A program made the position numbers and the translations under genes. From Verrucomicrobiota bacterium (GTDB lineage: Bacteria; Verrucomicrobiota; Verrucomicrobiia; Limisphaerales; UBA1100): a stretch of DNA of 19,359 nucleotides. Below the pieces are notes generated by a model. The model was not told where the DNA came from and did no database searches. It saw only the letters and a list, made by a program, of their open reading frames with translations. The stretch lies in the NCBI GenBank assembly GCA_028872645.1, contig JAPKDK010000024.1:1-19359 (forward strand). Direction: 5' to 3'. Each line of letters starts with the position of its first letter. Within the stretch, counting starts at the first letter, position 1. Below are positions 6,930-14,245 of the stretch, piece after piece.

Positions 6930-8249
6930 ATGGCATTCAATCGCCGGGATTTTTTCAGGATGGGTGGCTTGTCCCTTGGGGCAATCTCTCCGTTGGGACT
7001 GTCGTTGCCTGAAGTCTTAGCCAATGAAAAGGCCAGTGGCGGTCGAAAGCAGATTAATGTCATCTTCATGTTTCTACAGGGGGGCGCGAGCCATCTCGAC
7101 ATGTATGATCTGAAGCCGGACGCACCGTCGGAAATCCGCGGCAAATATAATCCGGCCCGCACGAATATCCCCGGACTACACCTGAGCGATCAATTGCCGA
7201 AGCTGGGCAAGTGCGCCGATAAATTTTCCCTGATCCGCTCCATGCACTCCTTCTGCTCCAAACATGGGGAAGGGGATGTGGACATTATGTGTGGCAGCCC
7301 ACGCGACAAGAATCTGCAGGCGCCGGGCATAGGCGCGGTGTTGAGCCGGCAACAAAAACAGCACTCGCCGGTTCCTCCCTTTGTGCATTTGGGGGACATG
7401 AAGCATCCGGCCCACAGTGCCCCGGGCTACGGTGGATATCTTGGCCGCACCCATGATCCCTTTCTTATCAAGGACGATCCCAATGCCGCCAACTTTTCCG
7501 TGCCGACGTTTGATGCGGCCGAAGGGGTGGATGTCAGCCGGCTGTCCGGTCGCGCGCATCTGTTAAAATCGCTGGATCGATTTCAGGCGAACGCCGAGCA
7601 ACAGCTGGGGTTTGCTCAAGAGCACAATGCCTTTACCGAACAGGCCTTAAGTTTGGCCACCTCCACCAAGGCTAAGCGGGCGTTTGATCTTTCGAACGAA
7701 CCGGCCGCGCTGCGCGATACTTACGGGCGCAACAACGTGGGGCAGGGGATGTTGTTGGCTCGCCGACTGGTTGAGGCCGGTGTGCGGTTTGTTACCATTC
7801 AAGGCTACAAGGATACGGGCATTTACGCGTGGGATCATCACTGGGGGATTTTCCAGCACCTTGACCAACAACTACCGATCTACGACACAGCTTATTCAGC
7901 GCTGCTCAATGATCTGGATGACCGGGGGATGCTCGACACCACGCTGGTGATCACGGCTGGCGAATTCGGTCGCACCCCCAAGCTCAACCAGGACAAGCGT
8001 GGGCCGGGCCGCGATCACTGGGCCAGTTGTTTCAGCCTGACGATGGGTGGCGGTGGCATCCAGACCGGCCGGGTAATTGGGGCCAGCGACAAGCACGGCG
8101 CGGTGCCGGTTGATCGGCCCGTATCCATCGCCGACTTTGCGGCGACGGTCTATCATGTGCTCGGCCTCGATCCGAAAGCCGAATTTGTCGCGCAAGGCCG
8201 CCAAATGCGCATGCTTCCCGAAGGCTCGGTGGTGCGGGAGCTGCTTTAG
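6930..8249 (+). CDS. DUF1501 family secreted protein
   Basis: The 439-residue protein opens with NRRDFFRMGGLSLGAISP, a Tat-type signal with the twin Arg at 5-6. It then follows the DUF1501 pattern: FMFLQGGASHLDMYDLKP, the RGKY/IPGLHLSDQLPKL block, and SLIRSMH...KHGEGDV. The C-terminal part carries DHHWGIFQHLDQQLP, TLVITAGEFGRTP and GRDHWASCFSLTMGGGG. The family resembles alkaline-phosphatase/sulfatase folds and the conserved Asp, His and Glu could bind metal, but its reaction is not established. In planctomycetes and verrucomicrobia it commonly accompanies cytochrome-type PSD1 proteins; here it stands alone. ATG 6930 is preferred because it begins the Tat signal. Its stop lies 3 nt from the stop of the convergent amidohydrolase. 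Confidence 0.93.
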   Translation: MAFNRRDFFRMGGLSLGAISPLGLSLPEVLANEKASGGRKQINVIFMFLQGGASHLDMYDLKPDAPSEIRGKYNPARTNIPGLHLSDQLPKLGKCADKFSLIRSMHSFCSKHGEGDVDIMCGSPRDKNLQAPGIGAVLSRQQKQHSPVPPFVHLGDMKHPAHSAPGYGGYLGRTHDPFLIKDDPNAANFSVPTFDAAEGVDVSRLSGRAHLLKSLDRFQANAEQQLGFAQEHNAFTEQALSLATSTKAKRAFDLSNEPAALRDTYGRNNVGQGMLLARRLVEAGVRFVTIQGYKDTGIYAWDHHWGIFQHLDQQLPIYDTAYSALLNDLDDRGMLDTTLVITAGEFGRTPKLNQDKRGPGRDHWASCFSLTMGGGGIQTGRVIGASDKHGAVPVDRPVSIADFAATVYHVLGLDPKAEFVAQGRQMRMLPEGSVVRELL

Positions 8250-8252
8250 CCT

Positions 8253-9194
8253 CTACAGCTTGAAGAGTTTTTTAGAGTTTTCGAAGAGCAGTTTTCGCTC
8301 AATCTTCTTGGTTTTGCTGATGCGTCTCACGGCGGCGATGGTGCGGCTGCCTTGGCAGCCGGGGCCGCGGCCGATGGAGTCGGCGCAGTCACTGCCGTAG
8401 AGGAGCTGGTTTTGATGGCGATCGAAAAATTCCTTGGTGTGCGCCTCGTCGCGGATGAGCGCATTCAAGCCCGAACCGGCAGAAAGATCGCCGAACATAT
8501 TTTCGTAGTTGGAGAGCAACTTGTCGGTGGTGCCGCCGGGGGTGACTTTGCCTTGCGGGTAATTGATTTTTTGTATGTGCTTTTTGTCAATGTTACCCCA
8601 CCACGCTTGCGCGTGGCCGATGAAATTGACCTTCGGGAATTTCTCCAGCGTTTTGTGAAAATTTTCGATGCCGAGGTTGTACGTGTTGTGTTGAAAATGC
8701 AGCAGCATGGGAACGTCAAATTCCTGCGCCATCTCAGCCACGGCCCACACAAATTTTGAATCGCACGGCACCTTGAATTTCTGCTCGCCAATAATCACCG
8801 CGTCTGCCTTGAGATACTTTTCCAGCTCCTTTTGCATGTCCGGCAAGTCCGGCACTTCATTGGCGCCAAACAAAAACTCCTTCGGGTGTCGCTTCGCCAT
8901 CGCTTGCACCGTTTCGTTGCCGCCCGTCTTGGCGGCGAGCCCGTTGCTTTTGCCGTTGTGGGTGGACGCACGATTCACCGGCTTGCCAGCCGGCAGCAAA
9001 ATGGTCGTCGTCACCCCCATCGCCCGCTGATGCTTGAGCATCTGCGCATCCGTGCGCCCGTGGTAGTGCGTGTGCTGGTGAATATCAATAATCGGCTCGG
9101 CCTCCGCCGCTTGTGTTTCGTGAAACAAAGCCCCCGTGCCAAGCGCAGTGGAAGTTGAGATCAAAAAACGACGGCGGGAAAGGGTGGTATTCAT
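8253..9194 (-). CDS. Secreted amidohydrolase (amidohydrolase-2, TIM-barrel metal-dependent hydrolase)
   Basis: The 313-residue product starts MNTTLSRRRFLISTSTALG, a twin-arginine-like signal. Immediately after cleavage comes the metal motif IIDIHQHTHYHGR with H39 and H41. Further family features are the LLHFQHNTYNLG strand, IGHAQAWWG, and the C-terminal YGSDCADS with the barrel Asp. These match the amidohydrolase-2 group, which acts on C-N or C-C bonds (decarboxylases, lactonases); the substrate is unknown. The start at 9194 was chosen for the signal; the frame also opens at 9260. The gene converges with the DUF1501 gene, gap 3 nt, so the two transcripts must overlap or share a termination zone; no T-run hairpin is visible there. 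Confidence 0.9.
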   Translation of the reverse strand: MNTTLSRRRFLISTSTALGTGALFHETQAAEAEPIIDIHQHTHYHGRTDAQMLKHQRAMGVTTTILLPAGKPVNRASTHNGKSNGLAAKTGGNETVQAMAKRHPKEFLFGANEVPDLPDMQKELEKYLKADAVIIGEQKFKVPCDSKFVWAVAEMAQEFDVPMLLHFQHNTYNLGIENFHKTLEKFPKVNFIGHAQAWWGNIDKKHIQKINYPQGKVTPGGTTDKLLSNYENMFGDLSAGSGLNALIRDEAHTKEFFDRHQNQLLYGSDCADSIGRGPGCQGSRTIAAVRRISKTKKIERKLLFENSKKLFKL

Positions 9195-9248
9195 ACGGCG
9201 AGTGTCGCTGAACGCAAGCGGTTGGCAATGAGATAATTGGAAAATGGG

Positions 9249-9348
9249 TTGAACCGCCAAGACGCGAAGATGTCCTTGGGAGGTAATGTGCGGCCGGCAA
9301 GATGCCGGCCGCGCGCCCTACCCACAATCCTTGGCGTCTTGGTGGTCC
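9249..9348. repeat. Composite palindromic element with nested GCCGGC hairpin (copy 2)
   Basis: The outer arms, around 9251-9269 (AACCGCCAAGACGCGAAG) and 9325-9348 (CTTGGCGTCTTGGTGG), are imperfect reverse complements sharing ACC-CCAAGACGC. In the middle lies a perfect 9-bp stem, GCGGCCGGC (9290-9298) and GCCGGCCGC (9304-9312), with loop AAGAT. The core matches the repeat after nadA. The element of about 100 bp fills the region between the divergent amidohydrolase and haem-protein genes and looks like a MITE or REP composite rather than a promoter. It lacks a T-run. Confidence 0.7.
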
Positions 9349-9393
9349 AAATTTTTGGCTTTCGACTTTTCACTTTTTGCTTATCCTACTCTC

Positions 9394-12294
9394 ATGAAGT
9401 TGACCTTCTTTTTTGTTTCCCTTGCGTTTGCACTTTCCGCTGCTGAGCCGGTGCCCGATCCGAATGAATTGCCGCGCATTCCGTTTACGGCGGCGAAGGA
9501 TGCGCGCAAGACGTTCACGGTTAAGGAGGGAATCGAATTGCAATTGGCGGCGGCGGAGCCGTTGGTGGCGGATCCGGTGGCGATGTGTTTTGATGAGTTC
9601 GGGCGGATGTTTGTAGTGGAGATGATTGGCTATTCGGAGCGCCAACACGAAAAACTCGGGCGCGTGCGGCGGTTGGTGGATACGAATGGCGACGGTCGGT
9701 TTGACCAATCGACGATTTTCGCAAAGGGACTGGCGTGGCCGACGGCGTTGTTTTGCAGCAACGGCGGTGTGTACGTGGGAGTGACGCCGGATTTGTTTTT
9801 TTTCAAGGATACGAATGGCGATGGCGTTTCGGACACACAGAAAAAAATCTACACCGGCTTCGGCAAAGCGCGGCTGAATGTGCAGGGGATTTTCAACAGC
9901 CTTCGCTGGGGATTGGACAATCGCATTCACGGAGCCACCGCGTCTAACGGTGGCGACATTACGCAGCCGGGGACGGACGGCAAACCGGTGAGCCTGCGTG
10001 GGCGCGATTTTTCCTTCGACCCGCGCACACATGAATTCCGCACCGAAAGCAGCACGGCGCAGCACGGGATGACCTTCGATGATTTCGGGCGCAAGTTTGT
10101 CTGCAGCAACGGCAGCCACATTCAGGCCATCATTTATCCCGCGCGCTACGCGGGGAGCAATCCGCATTACGCGCTGCCCAGCCAGCGGGTGGGCGTGGCG
10201 GCGGATGGCGCGGCGGCGGCGGTGTTTCGGCTGAGCCCCGACGAGCCGTGGCGCATCGTGCGCACGCGCTGGCGCATTGCCAAGGCCGTGCGCGGGCCGG
10301 TGGAAGGCGGCGGCCGCGTGTCCGGCTATTTCACGGCGGCCACGGGCATCACCATTTATCGCGGCGACGCGTTGGGCAAAACTTTTCGGGGCAACGCATT
10401 CATCGCCGATGCCGGCAGCAATCTTATTCATCGCAAACTGTTGCAATACAAAGGCGTGCAACCCATCGCCGTGCGGCCGAAGGATGAGCAAAAGCGCGAG
10501 TTCATTGCCTCGACGGACAACTGGTTTCGCCCCGTGCAATTCGCCAACGCGCCCGATGGCTGCCTCTACGTGGCCGATATGTACCGTGAAACCATCGAGC
10601 ACCCGTGGTCCATTCCATTGTCGATCAAGAAACATCTCGATTTGAACAGCGGAAACAATCGCGGGCGCATTTGGCGCATTGCGCCCAAGGGATTCAAACC
10701 ACCCAAACGCAAGTTGCCCGGCGCAATGACGTCCGAAGAACTGGTCGACGCGCTGGCAAGCCCGAATGGCTGGACACGCGATACGGCCGCGCGATTGATT
10801 TACGAGCGGCAGGACAAGTTCATCGTCCTCGCGTTGGAAAAGTTGCTCGCAACTCCTTTAGACCCCGCCAGCCGCATTCAGGCGTTGTGGGCGTTGCGAG
10901 GCTTGGGCGCGCTCGAATCCCATCACGTATTGCGAGTGCTGGAAACCGGTGCAGCGCAACCGCGCGTTCAAGGGTTAATTTTGGCGAATGACTTTTTGGA
11001 AAATGAAAAAGTGATCTCGGCGGTTATGGCACAGTCGGATCACCCATCGGCGGCGGTGCGATTTCAATTTGCGCTCACGGCTTCGCGCCTTCCCAATAGT
11101 GATGAAAAAACTTTGGCGTTGGCCATTGCGCTAGGCCGTGCCAAGGGCAATCGCTGGAATGAAGCGGCGGTGATGAACGCGCTCACCGCCAAACCTGGCG
11201 ATTTGTTTGTAGCGATGACCCTTGACTCCGGAACTTCCGCCACCGCGAAGCTCGAGTTGCTTAAGCTCATCGGACGGCGCAATCAGCCGCACGAAGTGGG
11301 CCAGGCGATGCGGGTGATTGCGCGGCGGCCGCCCAATGCTGAAACCATCGCGTGGGTTAACGCGCTCGGCAAAGCGGCAGGGCCATTACCCGCGCTGGAA
11401 AAGGAGGCGCGGCGCTGGATGACATTGTCGGTGGCTCAAAAATCTGATGCGGAGTTGATTCCCGCAATGCAGTTGGTGGCGCGGCGCGGCTATGCCTCGG
11501 CCGGGCCAACCTTGGCGGGTGTGGCACGCCAACGCGAATCGGATGCCGTGCGTGTGGCGGTGGTGCGGACGTTGGCGCAGTATCGCGAGGCGCAAGTGGC
11601 GGAAGATTTGCTGGCATTGTGGCCGAAGGGGCCAAAAGCATCGGGCCGCGTGCGCGCGGAGATTCTGGCGGCGATGGTGACGCGCCCCGAACGAGTGGCA
11701 GCGTTGCTTGCGGCGATCGATGAAAATGGCGTGGCGAAAGGTGATATTCCGGCGGCGACAATCAATGTTTTGCGTGGGCAAAAGGATGCCAAGTTGCGCG
11801 CGCGGGCAGTCGCGGTTTTTGGCGTACCGGCTAAGGCCAAGTCACGCGCAGAGGTGGTGAAGGAGTTTTTGCCTGCGCTGGCGTTGAAAGGTGATGCGGC
11901 GAAGGGGAAGGTGATTTTCACGGGTCGTTGCGCGATCTGCCACAAGCACGGCAAGGAAGGCTTCGCGCTGGGGCCGGATTTGGTGACGATCAAAACGACC
12001 GGACGCGAAAAGATTTTGACTAACTTCATCGATCCCAATCGTGAAGTGCTCGCCAGCTACGTGGCGTACAACATCGCCACCCAGGACGGCGAAGAAATCG
12101 TGGGCCTGCTCGGCGAGGAAACCACCACGCACGTGCGCATCAAGCTACCGCTCGGCCAACAACGCCTCCTGCCGCGCGCGCAAGTGAAGGCCATGCGCAG
12201 CGCCGGGAAATCCATCATGCCCGAAGGCCTCGAAGCCGGCCTCACCAAGCAGCAAATGGCGGACTTGTTGGAATACATCACCACAGTGAAGTGA
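9394..12294 (+). CDS. PVC-type secreted haem c protein: beta-propeller dehydrogenase, HEAT repeats, CxxCH
   Basis: The 966-residue protein has a signal peptide (MKLTFFFVSLAFALSAA). Residues about 45-445 form the six-bladed propeller of the PVC-type membrane-bound dehydrogenase family, including VAMCFDEFGRMFVVE and two calcium-type loops, DTNGDGRFD (96-104) and DTNGDGVSD (139-147). The end of the propeller is marked by DGCLYVADMYRETIEHP. About 460-820 is a helical stretch with HEAT-like repeats. A C-terminal mono-haem domain follows, with C846-A-I-C849-H850 and the later EILASYVAYN-like and TxxQMADLLEYI regions typical of this family. It is expected to oxidise a sugar or alcohol in the periplasm and pass electrons on; the substrate is unknown. 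ATG 9394 is chosen by the signal peptide; an earlier in-frame ATG at 9286 lies within the repeat element. Confidence 0.93.
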   Translation: MKLTFFFVSLAFALSAAEPVPDPNELPRIPFTAAKDARKTFTVKEGIELQLAAAEPLVADPVAMCFDEFGRMFVVEMIGYSERQHEKLGRVRRLVDTNGDGRFDQSTIFAKGLAWPTALFCSNGGVYVGVTPDLFFFKDTNGDGVSDTQKKIYTGFGKARLNVQGIFNSLRWGLDNRIHGATASNGGDITQPGTDGKPVSLRGRDFSFDPRTHEFRTESSTAQHGMTFDDFGRKFVCSNGSHIQAIIYPARYAGSNPHYALPSQRVGVAADGAAAAVFRLSPDEPWRIVRTRWRIAKAVRGPVEGGGRVSGYFTAATGITIYRGDALGKTFRGNAFIADAGSNLIHRKLLQYKGVQPIAVRPKDEQKREFIASTDNWFRPVQFANAPDGCLYVADMYRETIEHPWSIPLSIKKHLDLNSGNNRGRIWRIAPKGFKPPKRKLPGAMTSEELVDALASPNGWTRDTAARLIYERQDKFIVLALEKLLATPLDPASRIQALWALRGLGALESHHVLRVLETGAAQPRVQGLILANDFLENEKVISAVMAQSDHPSAAVRFQFALTASRLPNSDEKTLALAIALGRAKGNRWNEAAVMNALTAKPGDLFVAMTLDSGTSATAKLELLKLIGRRNQPHEVGQAMRVIARRPPNAETIAWVNALGKAAGPLPALEKEARRWMTLSVAQKSDAELIPAMQLVARRGYASAGPTLAGVARQRESDAVRVAVVRTLAQYREAQVAEDLLALWPKGPKASGRVRAEILAAMVTRPERVAALLAAIDENGVAKGDIPAATINVLRGQKDAKLRARAVAVFGVPAKAKSRAEVVKEFLPALALKGDAAKGKVIFTGRCAICHKHGKEGFALGPDLVTIKTTGREKILTNFIDPNREVLASYVAYNIATQDGEEIVGLLGEETTTHVRIKLPLGQQRLLPRAQVKAMRSAGKSIMPEGLEAGLTKQQMADLLEYITTVK

Positions 12295-12356
12295 TCGCGC
12301 GTCAAAGAATAGTACGGTCACTGGCGTTGACTAGTGGTTTGGAGTAGATTCAAACT

Positions 12357-12600
12357 ATGCGAAGCATTCGCGCCGTATTCCAAAATGATGGGGGGGGGCA
12401 TCGCCCGTTGCCTTGATTTTCCAGTAACGACGCAGGGCGAAACGATGGAGGAAGCCAAGGCCAACTGGCTACATTTGACGGCGGGGCAAAACAAACGCCG
12501 GATGCCGGTTTTGGGGCTACCAATGGCAAGACCGTCAAAAAGGCGTATCATTCTCCGGGAGGAGCGAATACGAGGGAAAACCAATCTTGGGATCATCTAA
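12357..12600 (+). pseudogene. HicB-like antitoxin gene broken in a nine-G run
   Basis: From ATG 12357 one frame gives MRSIRAVFQNDGGG, a normal HicB beginning. After a run of nine G (12390-12398) the HicB consensus continues in a different frame as IARCLDFPVTTQGETMEEAKANW. With eight G the two halves would join as DGGGIARCLDF. So one extra G breaks the gene. The part after residue ~40 no longer looks like HicB and ends at a stop at 12598-12600. No HicA toxin reading frame is visible on either side. Options are a decayed solitary antitoxin, a phase-variable tract, or a homopolymer sequencing error. Confidence 0.6.
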
Positions 12601-12688
12601 GGCATGGGTATGGCAACAAATTGATTCAGTAATAATTAGCGTAAGATTCGTGTCATAACACGATTGCAAATGAGAGAAAAGACACGCC

Positions 12689-12775
12689 ATGAGCCCTACT
12701 ACTTACTCCTCTCCATTCACTACTCCCACCGCTCGCAAAGCAGGATTCACTCTCATCGAAGCCATCACGCCGGAC
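12689..12775 (+). pseudogene. Truncated type IV pilin-like N-terminus
   Basis: The reading frame from ATG 12689 gives a 24-residue leader ending ...TARKAG followed by FTLIE, the prepilin peptidase/methylation motif K-x-G-FTLIE used by pilins and pseudopilins. The hydrophobic helix that should follow is missing: after about position 12770 the sequence becomes the antisense of a kinase gene fragment, and the frame then runs on to 12949 through the tRNA gene. Prepilin-like proteins with long leaders are common in Verrucomicrobiota. The motif is short, so a chance match is possible. Confidence 0.4.
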
Positions 12776-12880
12776 GATTTTGAGCGCGCGTTATTCGCCG
12801 GTGAGGGCGCGCGCGAGCCACACCTCGCCATAGCCGCCCTTGCCGATGCGGCGCAGGAGTTGATAATCGGGGATATCCAT
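12760..12880 (-). pseudogene. N-terminal fragment of a Ser/Thr protein kinase with a nonsense codon
   Basis: Reading the minus strand from ATG at 12880 gives MDIPDYQLLRRIGKGGYGEV followed by WLARALTGE, then a TAA stop at 12791-12793, then RALKIVRRDGF in the same frame. This is a clear kinase glycine loop (IGKGGYGEV) and the ALK of the ATP-binding lysine. The stop separates the two, and the rest of the kinase domain is absent. It lies just downstream of the tRNA-Thr gene and is a different paralogue from the intact kinase at 13099-14067. The left boundary overlaps the pilin-like motif and is uncertain by some 15 bp. Confidence 0.65.
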
Positions 12881-12919
12881 AAGCCCGAAACCGTTTGCCC
12901 GAAAATTCGGTTAAAAAAC

Positions 12920-12995
12920 TGGAGCCAGATACCCGACTTGAACGGGTGACCTGCAGGTTACAAAACTGCTGCTCTACCAACTGAGCTAATCTGGC
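12920..12995 (-). tRNA. tRNA-Thr (anticodon UGU)
   Basis: The minus strand folds as a complete cloverleaf: acceptor GCCAGAT (12995-12989) pairs with ATCTGGC (12930-12924); the D-stem is GCTC/GAGC with loop AGTTGGTA; the anticodon loop is TTTGTAA, anticodon TGT; the T-stem is ACCCG/CGGGT with loop TTCAAGT. The discriminator is T and the CCA end is encoded at 12922-12920. The total is 76 nt. The anticodon stem has one mismatch (T31/C39). It reads ACA codons. Confidence 0.93.
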
Positions 12996-13098
12996 CTGTG
13001 GGTGGAAGTTAGTTTGTGAGGACGATTTTGTCGAGGGAGGTTTTGTTTGGTTGATGGAATCGATCCCCCCACCCCCATCATCCGTCGCCGAAGGCAGG

Positions 13099-14067
13099 TT
13101 ACCCGTAGCGTTTCACCAATAACCGACTGCGGGAGGCTTCGAGGGCCATGCGGAAGTCCTCGAAGTTGGCGTAGCGTTTCTCGGGGTCTTTGTGCATGGA
13201 TCGCAGGATAGCGGCTTCGGTGTCTTTGCTGACGCTGCTGACGAGTTTGCGTGGGGGATGCAGGCGGGTCTTCACGTGCATCCACACGGTTTCCTCCACG
13301 GTGGGGGCATCGAAGGGCACGCGTCCGGTGAGGGCGTGGTACAAAGTGGCACCGAGGGAATACATATCGGACCGGAAATCCTGCCTGCCAAGCGCCACAC
13401 GTTCGGGGGCGATGTAAAATGGCGTGCCGACGAGGCCATCGGGGTTGCGGCCTTCGTCGGTGCGGCGGGCGATGCCGAAGTCGGTGAGCTTAGGTTCGCC
13501 GTCGATGTTGTAGAGAATGTTATCGGGCTTGAGGTCGAGGTGCATCATTCCCTTTTTGGCAACTAACTCCAGTGCGGAAGAAATTTTCACGCCCACGTCG
13601 AGCACGTAAAGCTCGTCCACGCGGCCGTGTTTTTGGATGAGGGCATCGAGGTCGCCACGGTCAGCGACTTCCATCACGAGAAACTTTTGGCCTTCGTCTT
13701 CGCCGTAGTTGTAAACCTGCACAATATGGGTGTGATTCAGCGAGGCTTGGTAGCGCGCTTCGCGGAAGAAGCCGGCCATTGCGTTGGCGTCCTGCGTGAA
13801 CTCCGGCTTCATGAGTTTCACCGCCACATCGCGGTCGAGAATCTCATCGCGCGCACGGAATACCGTTGCCATCCCGCCGGAGCCGATGACCGCCCGCAGT
13901 TCAAACTGCCGCAGCTTCACGGGTGTCATCACCGAGTGTCCGCAGTTTTTGCAGTTGGCATATTGAAACATGCCCGTGTCAGACGGGATAAACGTCTGCG
14001 TGTTGCACCGTTCGCACGGCACCATGCGCATGGCGCGTCTGGGCGGGGATGTGCTCATTTGGCTCAT
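13099..14067 (-). CDS. Ser/Thr protein kinase with N-terminal zinc ribbon
   Basis: The 322-residue protein begins with a two-knuckle zinc ribbon (C18-x2-C21 and C39-x2-C42). A complete Hanks-type kinase domain follows at about 55-310: glycine loop VIGSGGMATVF (60-70), VAVK with Lys84, helix-C Glu103, catalytic HLDLKPDN with Asp178, DFG 196-198, and GTPFYIAPERV. The usual HRD Arg is Leu, so this is a non-RD kinase, which normally does not need activation-loop phosphorylation in the same way. There is no membrane segment or sensor domain after the kinase, so it should be cytosolic with the ribbon as the likely interaction module. The targets are unknown. It is divergent from the antiporter gene; ATG 14058 (MSTSPP) is an alternative start. 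Confidence 0.93.
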   Translation of the reverse strand: MSQMSTSPPRRAMRMVPCERCNTQTFIPSDTGMFQYANCKNCGHSVMTPVKLRQFELRAVIGSGGMATVFRARDEILDRDVAVKLMKPEFTQDANAMAGFFREARYQASLNHTHIVQVYNYGEDEGQKFLVMEVADRGDLDALIQKHGRVDELYVLDVGVKISSALELVAKKGMMHLDLKPDNILYNIDGEPKLTDFGIARRTDEGRNPDGLVGTPFYIAPERVALGRQDFRSDMYSLGATLYHALTGRVPFDAPTVEETVWMHVKTRLHPPRKLVSSVSKDTEAAILRSMHKDPEKRYANFEDFRMALEASRSRLLVKRYG

Positions 14068-14218
14068 AGGCAGGAAGGTCTAACGTCCACCGGTTGGGCC
14101 GGATTCATCTCCCATTGCTGGCTGGAGTGTACCGGTTTAGCCTTGGGGTTGCAATGGCAAACAAACTGAATTGCATTGCCAAGCACGTCATTTTTTGGTA
14201 ACAAACAATCCGACTTAT

Positions 14219-14239
14219 TGCGGCCATCCAATGGCCGCA
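14219..14239 (+). promoter_or_regulatory. Hairpin at the translation start of the antiporter gene
   Basis: TGCGGCCAT (14219-14227) and ATGGCCGCA (14231-14239) are perfect reverse complements with a 3-nt loop CCA. The second arm contains the ATG at 14231, one of two candidate starts; the other, ATG 14246, lies 6 nt beyond the stem. Folding in the mRNA would hide the first start or the ribosome site of the second. A role in translation control is inferred only. Confidence 0.45.
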
Positions 14240-14245
14240 TTTGCC

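Noticed and set aside
9370..10635. Long minus-strand reading frame opposite the haem protein
   Set aside because: It lies fully inside the propeller domain coding region and its product is Arg/His-rich without motifs.
12621..12647. Promoter TTGATT ... TAAGAT before the pilin-like start
   Set aside because: The spacer is only 15 bp and both hexamers are imperfect; support is too weak to list.
12295..12700. HicA toxin partner of the HicB-like sequence
   Set aside because: No reading frame with the HicA GSHH-type or basic beta-sheet pattern was found on either strand in the flanks.
12689..12949. Intact 86-residue plus-strand gene
   Set aside because: Only the first 30 or so codons look like a gene; the rest is the antisense of a kinase fragment and part of the tRNA gene.
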